Source of the DNA: CBDDCQ01 sp965226285
GTDB taxonomy: Bacteria > Bacteroidota > Bacteroidia > Flavobacteriales > Ichthyobacteriaceae
DNA length: 64,000 bases
Direction of reading: 5' to 3'
Assembly (NCBI GenBank): GCA_965226285.1
Contig: CBDDCQ010000006.1
Coordinates: forward strand, 372,001 to 436,000
Shown here one piece after another: positions 17,598 to 25,586 of the stretch (position 1 is the stretch's first letter; each line of letters opens with the position of its first letter). Made by a program: the position numbers and the translations under genes. The notes under the pieces were generated by a model. The model saw nothing but the letters and a program-made list of their open reading frames with translations. It was not told the origin of the DNA and made no database searches.

Positions 17598-19694
17598 TCA
17601 CTTGTATATATATTCATTCATTTTCATATCAAAATAATGTATTTGGTCTAAAGCTATCAATTTAATCACACTATTTTGGATAAGTTCTATTTGAGTGTAT
17701 TTACCAAAAAATATTTTCTTTCCATTTACATTCATCAATCCCATTTTATTCCCTTTTTTTATCAATAGTTTTTTATTGGAAAACCATTCTAAGGAATCAT
17801 ATAAAAATGGTACGATAAGTTTCCCTTTTCTATCAATTACTCCGTATTTACCCCTGAAACACACAATAGCATACCCTGATCTAAAATCCTCTACACTCTG
17901 ATATTTATACATTATTTTTAATTTCTTATTTATATCTATATATCCCCATTTATTTCTCCTCTTACACGGGATAAGTCTTTCATTTGAACTTTTAAGTTCT
18001 TGATAACGATTATGTAGTATTCTCTTACCTACTCTATCTATCAGCCCATATTTTCCTTTATAATTGGTTATTACATATCTCTTTATAAAATTTGCTTTTT
18101 GTTTATATCCCTCAAATATAGTATATTTAGCATCTATTATCTTTTTACCTTTACAGTTCAAATACCCATACTTTTTTCCTTTTGTAAAAAGCATTCTATT
18201 ATTGAAACAGCCACCTATATAATCATAACCTACAAAGGTAATTAACGTTCCTTTAGAAGAATACATAAAATACTTATTTGCTCTTTGTGTAATGAAATTC
18301 CCATTTTTCAATCTCTCTATCATATTGTATCTAGGAGGTATCAACCATTTACCTTTGAGATTGACAACACCATATTTACCCGATTTTGCTACTATAGCTG
18401 TAGATTTTTCATAAGGTTGAGCATCTGAAAATTCACTTTTAAGATAAAGTTGTCCAGAATGATCATAGTATTTATATACTCCTTGTTTTTTACATAATAT
18501 ATGTTGGTTGGATACAATTATATCATCATACTCACAATTCAATACAAAATCTCCATGTATATTGATAACTCCCAATTTTTCATCTACATCCACTACAGCC
18601 AAACCATGTTTAAAATCTTCTCCTTCATCAAAACTAAAAGGTATTTCTAAATCTCCCATTTTATTGATATACCCTACCTTTTCTCTATTGGCTACTAATG
18701 CTAGTTCATGGTAAAACTCACCTACAAAATAATATGTACCAGGTATCATCTCTATTCCCAATTCATTGATAAAACCGTAATTTTTATTCTTTTGGAAAGG
18801 GTAAAACATCGTATTTTGGAGTATCTTTTTTTCTTTTACTTTATCTAAATTAGGATAATTAGGATAGTTTTTAATAAAGTTTTTAAACTCTTTATGAGTG
18901 TTTTGTTTTACTTCTCTTTTATATATTTCATTCCAAATTTGGTTAACCTTATTATGATTTGGAAAGGTATTTATAAATTTGATATAATCTTGTAATTTTC
19001 CACTTTTAGTAGCTATCTTATAAATCTTATTTTTTGCCTCACTTACATAATTACTTTTAGGGTATTGTATCATAAAATCTCTATAAGATAGAATATCTTC
19101 TTCTCGGGTCTTTTGATGATACAACAAGCTATCATAACTGTTTTTTGCTCGCCAAAAATGCTCAGATTTTGGAAATTGAATCATAAACTCTCTATAGGCA
19201 ACAAATGTATTTATTTCTCTAGCTTTTTCTAAACTAAGTTGTTCTAGACGTTTAATTACTTCTTGCTTATAGATAGTTTTAGGAAATTTTAATAAAAATT
19301 TTTCATAATCTGCAATATATTTACTTTCTAATAGTTTCAAATAAAAAGATTGTTGAATATTTTCATACTGTTTTTGTATTTTCTTTATATTAATTCCTAT
19401 ATCTAGTAGTCGTATTTTATGTTCATTTGAAAGTAATTTATATTTATCTCTTGCATTCCTGATATGATAAAGAGCAGAATCTAAATGATAAAATGGATTA
19501 TCATCTCTCCCATATATAATACTTAACCCATAACTTGTGCTTGCTCTATGATTGTTTTTTAAATTGTGAAACATTTTACGAGCTCCAAAATAGTCATATA
19601 TCTCAAGAGTCTGAAATGCCGTTTTAAGTTTAGTCTGAGCTGAAACTAATTGCAATGAAAGTAATACAATACAAAAAAAACCTTTCTGTAACAT
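17598..19694 (-). CDS. Exported WG-repeat protein
   Basis: 698 aa with a signal peptide (about residues 1-19, ending VSAQ). Residues 20-290 are helical and rich in charged/aromatic residues, with TPR-like spacing of repeated phrases such as FMIQFPKS and FMIQYPKSNYV. From about 295 to the end come WG repeats, units of the form KYGVINxxGxxxxPxxYD, at least eight. WG repeats are common in Bacteroidetes envelope proteins of unknown role. The gene is monocistronic and faces the Mur-ligase remnant. Confidence 0.8.
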   Translation of the reverse strand: MLQKGFFCIVLLSLQLVSAQTKLKTAFQTLEIYDYFGARKMFHNLKNNHRASTSYGLSIIYGRDDNPFYHLDSALYHIRNARDKYKLLSNEHKIRLLDIGINIKKIQKQYENIQQSFYLKLLESKYIADYEKFLLKFPKTIYKQEVIKRLEQLSLEKAREINTFVAYREFMIQFPKSEHFWRAKNSYDSLLYHQKTREEDILSYRDFMIQYPKSNYVSEAKNKIYKIATKSGKLQDYIKFINTFPNHNKVNQIWNEIYKREVKQNTHKEFKNFIKNYPNYPNLDKVKEKKILQNTMFYPFQKNKNYGFINELGIEMIPGTYYFVGEFYHELALVANREKVGYINKMGDLEIPFSFDEGEDFKHGLAVVDVDEKLGVINIHGDFVLNCEYDDIIVSNQHILCKKQGVYKYYDHSGQLYLKSEFSDAQPYEKSTAIVAKSGKYGVVNLKGKWLIPPRYNMIERLKNGNFITQRANKYFMYSSKGTLITFVGYDYIGGCFNNRMLFTKGKKYGYLNCKGKKIIDAKYTIFEGYKQKANFIKRYVITNYKGKYGLIDRVGKRILHNRYQELKSSNERLIPCKRRNKWGYIDINKKLKIMYKYQSVEDFRSGYAIVCFRGKYGVIDRKGKLIVPFLYDSLEWFSNKKLLIKKGNKMGLMNVNGKKIFFGKYTQIELIQNSVIKLIALDQIHYFDMKMNEYIYK

Positions 19695-19768
19695 TTTGAA
19701 CTTCGAAAAAAAAAGAAAAAATAAAAATAAAATGTTCTTGTAGTAAAAGAATTTCTAATAGATAATAC

Positions 19769-20035
19769 CTATGCTAACTTATCTATCTTTTTTATAATTT
19801 CATCTGTACTTTTTTGAAAATCTTCTTTTAGTTTCTTATAATGCGGTTTAGGATTCTTTATCTTTCTATCGTTTACCTTAGAAAGCACCTCATTATAAAT
19901 ATCTACCATTTCATCTACGAGTTTATCTGTTTCTTTTTTCTTTGTAGAATCCAAAAATTCAATCATATAACACTGATCTATCAAGTACGTCATAATGTTA
20001 TTTATATCTTTCTTTAGTACTTTTTTACTAGCCAT
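19769..20035 (-). CDS. Small conserved-looking hypothetical protein
   Basis: 88 aa, charged, no signal peptide or membrane segment, with predicted helices throughout; it begins MASKKVLKKDINNIM. I do not recognise a domain. A minus-strand TATATTTG box (20069-20076) about 34 bases upstream and a terminator beyond it (20091-20119) indicate its own promoter, which supports a real gene. Confidence 0.55.
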   Translation of the reverse strand: MASKKVLKKDINNIMTYLIDQCYMIEFLDSTKKKETDKLVDEMVDIYNEVLSKVNDRKIKNPKPHYKKLKEDFQKSTDEIIKKIDKLA

Positions 20036-20090
20036 AGTCTTTTTAACTTAATTTCACAAATACAAAGGCAAATATAACACTAATTATTTA

Positions 20091-20119
20091 AAAAAGAAAT
20101 CTCCTTTAAAGGAGATTTC
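20091..20119 (-). terminator. Rho-independent terminator after the DUF4293 gene
   Basis: Perfect inverted repeat GAAATCTCC / GGAGATTTC at 20096-20119, followed on the minus strand by a T-run. Confidence 0.8.
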
Positions 20120-20158
20120 TCACATAAATAAATAAAAAAATTAAAGTTTTATTGAAAA

Positions 20159-20551
20159 TTATCTGATTCTATCTGCAGATCTTACGAGTTTATCATCCCT
20201 CTTTATAGCTTTGTTTGCTAAAACTATCAATACGATATTCAAAAGAGGTACTATTCTGCCAATACCCTTCTGTAAGAAATCATTCTCTTCGGATAAATTT
20301 AGCGAATAATATACAAATAATCCCAAAAATAAAAGATTTACCAAAATATTAAGTCTTCCTAATATAAATTGCATTTTCATATTTTTAAACATAAATATAG
20401 TAACTAAGGATAACATGAATATTATTACACACAATATTGCTTCTATAGCATAAGCAGAATCTAAAGCATCTTCTTCTTTAAAATCAAAAAAGGAGAAAAC
20501 TGAAAGTATAATAACTCCCAGTAGGTATAATGACTGAACCCTTTGGATCAC
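20159..20551 (-). CDS. DUF4293 family membrane protein
   Basis: About 130 aa with four hydrophobic segments. The sequence from the chosen GTG start, IQRVQSLYLLG, matches the usual DUF4293 beginning. A longer frame from a TTG at 20572 is possible, but that TTG lies inside a TATATTTG -7 box (20570-20577), so it is most likely upstream of the transcript start. The function of the family is unknown. The gene is followed by a strong terminator. Confidence 0.75.
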   Translation of the reverse strand: MIQRVQSLYLLGVIILSVFSFFDFKEEDALDSAYAIEAILCVIIFMLSLVTIFMFKNMKMQFILGRLNILVNLLFLGLFVYYSLNLSEENDFLQKGIGRIVPLLNIVLIVLANKAIKRDDKLVRSADRIR

Positions 20552-20569
20552 AACTATATTTATTTTCTG

Positions 20570-20577
20570 CAAATATA
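20570..20577 (-). promoter_or_regulatory. -7 box that decides the DUF4293 start
   Basis: Minus-strand TATATTTG. Transcription should begin about 7 bases further on, so the TTG at 20572 cannot be the start codon and the GTG at 20551 is preferred. Confidence 0.55.
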
Positions 20578-20712
20578 GTAAAAATTTTTTAATTTTAGCA
20601 GATAAATTAGAAAAAAATTGTTTTTTGTTGCCAAATTTAACATTTAATTAAATACCTTCAAAAAGTTATCGGATATATTGGAATAGGTTTTTTTGAATTT
20701 TAATGTAGTAAA

Positions 20713-21465
20713 CTATTTTTCAAATTGTATTTTCCTGATATATTCTATCTTATTTGTGAAAATAGATTTTTTTTCAGGGTATTTCATAGAGAGTATTTGG
20801 TATGCTTTTATAGCTTTAGCATATTTCCTTTGTTCTATATATATTTGTGCTAGAGTATCTGTCATAAGGTCTTCATCTTGAGTTATATTTCCCATTGTGA
20901 TATCTTTACACAAGTATTCGCTACCATCTCTCTTAGGTTTTAATTTTACATGGTTATCTATAAACTTATCAATAATTTCAAGTTTTCGATTTCCTGTTTT
21001 TTTAGGGTTATTTTTTTTTGTATTGGTTACGGTTTGAGTAGGCTTTGATAATTCCATCCAAGTAGAAAAAGGATATTTTTTATGTATGTCTAATATAATA
21101 GTTTCTTTTTTAGGGGTTGTTTTTTTGGTTCTATTTTTTTTCTCTTTTGGCTTGGTACTCTTTACTTTTAATTTTTCATGATTTTCTACTTTTGTCTTTT
21201 GGTTATCTTCTTTCTTATTAGGCTGTAGTTCTTTTGGAGCGTGAACAAAATCGAATAATATAGAACGGTTAGGTACATGTATAGAGGATTTTTTAAGCTC
21301 TAAATTGTATCGCAAACTTTTATTTTGTTTAAGTTCTCTCAAATACAAAAGTCTAGCTGTTGAAAAGTAAGGGTATTTTTTGATCACTCTTTTCAAATCG
21401 TAGACGAGAGATGATTCATTTGAAGTTTGTATTTTTTGTATGATTTTTTCTATCTCCTTTTGCAT
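20713..21465 (-). CDS. Hypothetical protein linked to lptE, TPR-like C-terminus
   Basis: 250 aa. The N-terminal 60 residues (IKKYPYFSTARLLYLREL) are a helical motif found in flavobacterial proteins encoded next to lptE. A lysine- and threonine-rich low-complexity linker follows (about 95-150), then a C-terminal helical repeat (ETLAQIYIEQ-like: DTLAQIYIEQRKYAKAIKAY) that resembles a TPR. It starts 6 bases after the lptE stop, so it is co-transcribed. The secG gene that often follows in flavobacteria is not present here. Function unknown. Confidence 0.65.
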   Translation of the reverse strand: MQKEIEKIIQKIQTSNESSLVYDLKRVIKKYPYFSTARLLYLRELKQNKSLRYNLELKKSSIHVPNRSILFDFVHAPKELQPNKKEDNQKTKVENHEKLKVKSTKPKEKKNRTKKTTPKKETIILDIHKKYPFSTWMELSKPTQTVTNTKKNNPKKTGNRKLEIIDKFIDNHVKLKPKRDGSEYLCKDITMGNITQDEDLMTDTLAQIYIEQRKYAKAIKAYQILSMKYPEKKSIFTNKIEYIRKIQFEK

Positions 21466-21471
21466 ATTTAT

Positions 21472-21978
21472 CTACCAATTTGCTACAGAGGCTACAAATA
21501 TTTTATCCATTATTTTATCTAGTATTTGCTCTATAAGGTCATTTTCTACACTTGAGAAGTTTTGGCTAGCTGGAAACTTTTCATAGTCGCTAAATGATCT
21601 TTCAAAATTCTGCTTCTCATCTTTGGAATTATAGTATCTTACATTTATAGTAATGGTGAGCCTACTAAAAGCTGCTCTATTATTTGCCTCAGCATTGTCA
21701 GGTGTAATTTCATATCCTTTTACTTCCCCTTCAAATTGAAGGTCTCCATCATCTTTTACAATTTTTAGGTCTGTTTTATTTTGCATCATATCTTGTAATT
21801 TTAGCGTTACAATTTGGCTCAATCTGGGGTTTACAAGAAGTGCATAATTAGGAAAATAATCTACTTGTACTGTTTTGACATTTGGAGAGATAGAAGCTCC
21901 TGTAAAAGAATATATTCCACAGGAAGTTATAAGTAAAAATAAAATGCATATTAAGCCCCTTTTAAAAAAAAATGTCAT
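21472..21978 (-). CDS. lptE: LPS-assembly lipoprotein LptE
   Basis: 168 aa. Signal peptide with lipobox LITSC (Cys20), then GIYSFTGASISPNVKTVQV, the typical opening of Bacteroidetes LptE. LptE plugs the LptD outer-membrane translocon that inserts LPS. Length is standard. It is the first gene of a two-gene unit with a -7 box (TACATTTG, 22007-22014) about 30 bases before the ATG, and an inverted repeat just upstream of that box. Confidence 0.85.
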   Translation of the reverse strand: MTFFFKRGLICILFLLITSCGIYSFTGASISPNVKTVQVDYFPNYALLVNPRLSQIVTLKLQDMMQNKTDLKIVKDDGDLQFEGEVKGYEITPDNAEANNRAAFSRLTITINVRYYNSKDEKQNFERSFSDYEKFPASQNFSSVENDLIEQILDKIMDKIFVASVANW

Positions 21979-22006
21979 AACTTAAAATAAGAATTTAACA
22001 GATTTG

Positions 22007-22052
22007 CAAATGTACTAAAATTTAGTTGATATAAGGTAACTCTAAATTTTAG
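22007..22052 (-). promoter_or_regulatory. lptE promoter with adjacent inverted repeat
   Basis: Minus-strand TACATTTG (22007-22014) matches the -7 box. Immediately upstream lie 11-base arms CTAAAATTTAG (22015-22025) and CTAAATTTTAG (22042-22052), exact reverse complements 16 bases apart, over the -33 area. The arms could be an operator; that is inference. Confidence 0.45.
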
Positions 22053-22077
22053 TTTGTTTTAACCCAAGTTCAATTAT

Positions 22078-22230
22078 AAAGTCTCCCTAAATAGTAAATA
22101 GGTGGCTATGACTCGACTACGATTGGCAGCCGGCGTTTCGGCTTTGTTTAGGTAACCGATTAGGGGGAACACTTGACTTATCCTCTCAGTCGTTGAGTAA
22201 ATCCAAAGTTACCATTTGTATGCAACTTTA
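22078..22230 (+). ncRNA. Candidate structured RNA with pseudoknot
   Basis: A GC-richer island in AT-rich DNA. Helix 1 pairs TCTCCCTAA (22082-22090) with TTAGGGGGA (22160-22168), 9 bp with one G-U. Inside is a hairpin AGCCG/CGGCT (22128-22132/22139-22143). Helix 2 pairs ACTCGAC (22111-22117) with GTTGAGT (22192-22198), 7 bp, crossing helix 1 as a pseudoknot. The G-U pairs would be A-C mismatches on the other strand, which favours plus-strand transcription. I do not recognise the family; tmRNA, RNase P, SRP RNA and TPP signatures are absent. Confidence 0.4.
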
Positions 22231-22428
22231 ATATTTTAAAAGAAATTTCAGAAAATTTTATAAAATAAAACGTATTTAAGACCGTTGCAAAAGAGTTTAT
22301 AAAAAATGTTATAAACCATTGTTAGTTAATTCTTTTGAAATAAAAATATAGTGATTTAAAAATGCCAAAACTTTGAATTTATCACTTTACCCTCCATAAA
22401 GTATATAGTGCTAATTGGCAACAGTATT

Positions 22429-22554
22429 TTACTTGCTCAATTCCATAAATAAAATTTCCATAGAAACCTTTAGAATATTCATTTTAGCCATTTCCTTTGT
22501 AGCTTTATTATAAATAAAATGATACCACCACATAAAAAATCCTTCAAAACTCAT
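22429..22554 (-). CDS. Small unrecognised ORF (41 aa)
   Basis: ATG at 22554 to TAA at 22429 on the minus strand gives MSFEGFFMWWYHFIYNKATK and 21 further residues, aromatic at the N-terminus and Met-rich after. It diverges from the TnpB gene with 31 bases between. No domain, signal or promoter was recognised; it may be chance. Confidence 0.25.
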   Translation of the reverse strand: MSFEGFFMWWYHFIYNKATKEMAKMNILKVSMEILFMELSK

Positions 22555-22585
22555 TTTTAGAATAAAAAGGAGTATTTTTGTAAAC

Positions 22586-23744
22586 TTGAAAACAATACCT
22601 AGGACATATCGCTTTGAATTAAAATCAATACAAGGACAAAAAGTGTTATTGAATAAACCTTTTGGGTGTGTCCAGTATATTTACAATCACTTTTTGAATG
22701 ATCGAAAAGAGCAATATGAAGCAGATAAGAAGTCCGATAACTACTATGCTCAAGCAAAGACCGTGATCGAATTAAAGAAGCAAGACGGAACTATTTGGTT
22801 TAAAGAAGTAAATAGTCAGACTTTACAATTCACATTACGTTCTTTAGATACTGCACACCTAAACTTCTTTAGAGGTAATGCTAAGTTTCCAAGCTTTAAG
22901 TCGAATAAAAATAAGAACAGCTTTACTGTAGCACAACACACAAAATTGATTGATGGTAAAGAAGTCAAGGACGGTATTAAGTGTATTGTTCACCGTGATG
23001 TAAAAGGTGAAGTAGGTAAAATGACGTTTTCCAAAACACCAACAGGTAGATACTTTGTATCAATATTAACAGAAGAACAGTATCAACCAAAAGAAAGGGC
23101 TGGTGCTGTTTGTGGTGTGTATTTAGGATTAAAGGATTTTGCTATTATTTCCAATGGGACAAAATTTAAGAATAACCAATATACAAAGAAATATGAAAAA
23201 TTTAGTGAAGGCACAAAAACATCTTTCTCGTAAACAAAAAAGTAGTAATTCTTTTGAAAAACAAAAGCGAACAGTTGCTAAGATTCACGAGAAAATATCC
23301 AACACAAGACAAGACGTGTTACATAAAGTATCACATCAACTTGTTTCAGACTATGATGTAATTGCTTTGGAAGACCTTAGTGTAAAAGGTATGATGAGCA
23401 ATAGAAAACTATCAAAACACCTTGCTGATACAAGTTGGGGTACATTTGTGAAGTTTTTGGAATACAAAGCTGAATGGAATGACAAACAAGTTGCTAAAAT
23501 CAATCGCTTCTACCCCAGTTCAAAGACTTGGAATATTTGTGAATGTACAAATCGAGATTTAAACCTTTTAGTAAGAGAATGGACTTGTAAAGATGGACAT
23601 CACTTGGCTAGAGACTTAAATGCAAGTATCAATATCTTAAAAGAAGGATTAAAAATAATATCTTCAGGAACTGGCGATTATACGGATGGAAACTCAAATA
23701 AGACTTGTGTAAAGAAGTACAGGTCTGTACCCCAAGCCCATTAG
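22586..23744 (+). pseudogene. tnpB: IS200/IS605-family TnpB (OrfB), inactivated
   Basis: RNA-guided nuclease of IS200/IS605 elements, here in two frames: 22586-23233 and 23139-23744. The join is in the A-run at 23196-23200, where one more A would restore KYEKNLVKAQKHLSRK. The first RuvC motif reads GVYLGLKDFA where active proteins have GxDxGxK, so the catalytic Asp is Tyr. The RuvC-II Glu (IALEDLSVKGMM) and the late ARDLNASINIL motif remain. The zinc finger is irregular (NICECTN and TCKDGH instead of two CxxC). No tnpA is present. Total length, about 385 residues, is full. Confidence 0.88.
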
Positions 23745-23758
23745 TCTTTAGCTAATGG
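23738..23758 (+). mobile_element. Right-end hairpin of the IS200/IS605-type element
   Basis: CCATTAG and CTAATGG form a 7-bp stem over a 7-base loop; the tnpB stop codon is inside the left arm. A subterminal hairpin just after tnpB is typical of the right end and of the 3' part of the guide RNA in this family. The left end was not located. Confidence 0.6.
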
Positions 23759-24057
23759 ATAGTTCACAATAAGTTGTAAAATATCGTGCTCTTCCCAAGA
23801 TTCAAATTGGATTTCAGCTCAAGAAGCTGAAATAAAAAAACAAGTAATAAATAAAATAGGGGATGTATGTGTTGTATTAAGATCATAAAGCTGCTTAGTG
23901 AAAATAGTTTTTATATTCTCTTTAATGAAAAATTTACTAAAATGGAAATTAAAAGAAAATACAAACATTATACAATACAAAAAATGGTAACACGGTTTGG
24001 CAAATAGTACATGCGATACACGGGTAAGTAGAGAAATTTACAATAAATTTATAAAAA
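23759..24057 (+). other. Gap between TnpB and the helicase operon
   Basis: About 300 bases. Open scraps include SCSSQDSNWISAQEAEIKKQ from about 23788 to a stop near 23888, and a 21-codon ORF from ATG 23942 ending at a TAG near 24007. These look like remains of genes cut by element insertion. No RNA or repeat was seen. Confidence 0.3.
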
Positions 24058-24351
24058 TTGGATAATTGTAAAATAATCACAGTCAAGGTTAAATTTGATG
24101 AGTTTTTGCACGACACTGGTCGTGCAATACTCATAGATATACAAGGAAAAGAAGTATGGCTTGGATATCATATGTTTAAACATCTTGTTATCAATAAAAA
24201 AATGGCAGGACACCTTGAAATATCTGCAAAAACAGCACAGGAAAAAGATATTGAATACAAAGATAGTGATGCCGTAGTAATTAAGAAAACACACATACCT
24301 AAAAAAATTGATTTTTCTAAAAAATCAATTAACAAAGAACTACTGCGATGA
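24058..24351 (+). CDS. Small hypothetical protein, first gene of helicase/IbrAB operon
   Basis: 97 aa from a TTG start; no ATG precedes it in frame, and the start is therefore uncertain. The peptide has a beta-rich middle (GRAILIDIQGKEVWLGYH) and a lysine-rich tail. I do not recognise it. Its stop codon overlaps the ATG of the helicase (ATGA), so translation is coupled and the ORF is likely real. It may be an accessory protein of the operon or a phage-derived protein. Confidence 0.55.
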   Translation: MDNCKIITVKVKFDEFLHDTGRAILIDIQGKEVWLGYHMFKHLVINKKMAGHLEISAKTAQEKDIEYKDSDAVVIKKTHIPKKIDFSKKSINKELLR

Positions 24352-25529
24352 TTTTGCCTCAACAAAAAACTTGCTATAAAAAACTAAGTAAGTACAAAGT
24401 AGGTGCTTTGTTTATGGAGCCCGGAACAGGAAAAACATTATCAGCTATCGAATTAGTCAGAACCATTGACTATGATTTAATTGTTTGGTTCACACCTTTT
24501 CAGACGAAAAGTAATCTGAAAGAGGAAATGAATAAATGGAAATTTAACGCTAAAATTATAGGTATAGAGAGTATTCAAAATTCTGACAGGATTTACCTTG
24601 ATATATATAATAAATTATCAAAGGCAAAAAACCCTGTTATAGTTGTGGATGAAAGTCTAAAAATCAAAAATTTTAATTCCAAAAGAACTAAGAGATTAAT
24701 AGCATTAGGTTCTTTGTGTGAATATAAACTAATATTAAATGGAACTCCTTTAACCCGAAATTTACTTGATTTGTGGTCTCAAATGGAGTTTTTAGATAGA
24801 AGGATATTGCAATTGAGTTATACTCAATTTAAGAATATGTTCTGTGAGTATAGCAGTGTAACTGTACGCAGGAAATATAGACAAAGAACAAGAGAGTGGA
24901 TAGTAAAGTATCACAACTTGGATTATCTGTATTCCTTGATAGAACCATATATTTTTGAATCTGATTTAAAGTTAGATTTAAATAAAAAATATATTAATAT
25001 TGACTATTGCTTAGATAGTGATGAAAAAGAACGTCATGAAGAAATTATCAATAAGGTAATGAATGATCAATGGTTAATGGCTCGTCCTAATTTCTTTTTA
25101 GAATTAACACAATGGCTTCAGAATAACTATAGTAGGAGTAAAAGTAAATTTGAAATAGTATCGAATATCATTCAAAATAATGATATTAACAAAATACTTA
25201 TATTTGCTAAGTATATTGATACTCAAAATCTTCTAAAAAAAACATTTCCTGACATTAAAGTATTGTCTTATCAAAAGCATTCTTTTGGTTTGAATTTACA
25301 AAAATACAGTAGGATTATATTTTTTGACAAAATATGGGATTACGCCTTAATTGAGCAAGCAGAGAGGCGTATATTTAGGACAGGACAACAAGAAGATTGT
25401 GTATTTTACAACCTAAACGCCAATGTTGGGTTAGACAAAATGATGGATGATAATGTGGCGCGTAAGGCAGATTTTTTAAAAGAATTTAAAAAGCTATCTT
25501 TGCGTCAAATTAAAGAAATAATAAAATGA
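24348..25529 (+). CDS. SNF2-like DEAD/DEAH-box helicase (phage type)
   Basis: 393 aa superfamily 2 ATPase, compact as in phage SNF2-like helicases. Walker A is MEPGTGKT (residues 23-30), the Walker B position reads VVDESLKIKN (DEAH variant DESxxIKN, near 102-111), and motif III is LNGTPLTRN. The C-terminal half carries motif VI as QAERRIFRTGQQED. SNF2-family enzymes translocate on double-stranded DNA. It overlaps the small ORF upstream by 4 bases and is followed after 57 bases by the IbrA-like gene, so it likely works with that pair. Confidence 0.85.
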   Translation: MILPQQKTCYKKLSKYKVGALFMEPGTGKTLSAIELVRTIDYDLIVWFTPFQTKSNLKEEMNKWKFNAKIIGIESIQNSDRIYLDIYNKLSKAKNPVIVVDESLKIKNFNSKRTKRLIALGSLCEYKLILNGTPLTRNLLDLWSQMEFLDRRILQLSYTQFKNMFCEYSSVTVRRKYRQRTREWIVKYHNLDYLYSLIEPYIFESDLKLDLNKKYINIDYCLDSDEKERHEEIINKVMNDQWLMARPNFFLELTQWLQNNYSRSKSKFEIVSNIIQNNDINKILIFAKYIDTQNLLKKTFPDIKVLSYQKHSFGLNLQKYSRIIFFDKIWDYALIEQAERRIFRTGQQEDCVFYNLNANVGLDKMMDDNVARKADFLKEFKKLSLRQIKEIIK

Positions 25530-25586
25530 GTATATTTGATTTGTAAAAAGTAAAAGCAAGAAATACGTGGAAACTAAAGAGGTAAA

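Noticed and set aside
20552..20572. TTG start for the DUF4293 gene
   Set aside because: The TTG is part of the TATATTTG promoter box; the GTG at 20551 begins the conserved IQRVQSLYLL sequence.
22078..22230. tmRNA, RNase P RNA, SRP RNA or TPP riboswitch
   Set aside because: The conserved blocks of these RNAs (tag reading frame, GAGGAAAGTCC, GGAAGCAG, paired TPP boxes) were not found; a lone CTGAGA on the minus strand is not enough.
24049..24365. Two minus-strand ORFs opposite the small operon gene
   Set aside because: No family features; the plus-strand gene is coupled to the helicase by an ATGA overlap.
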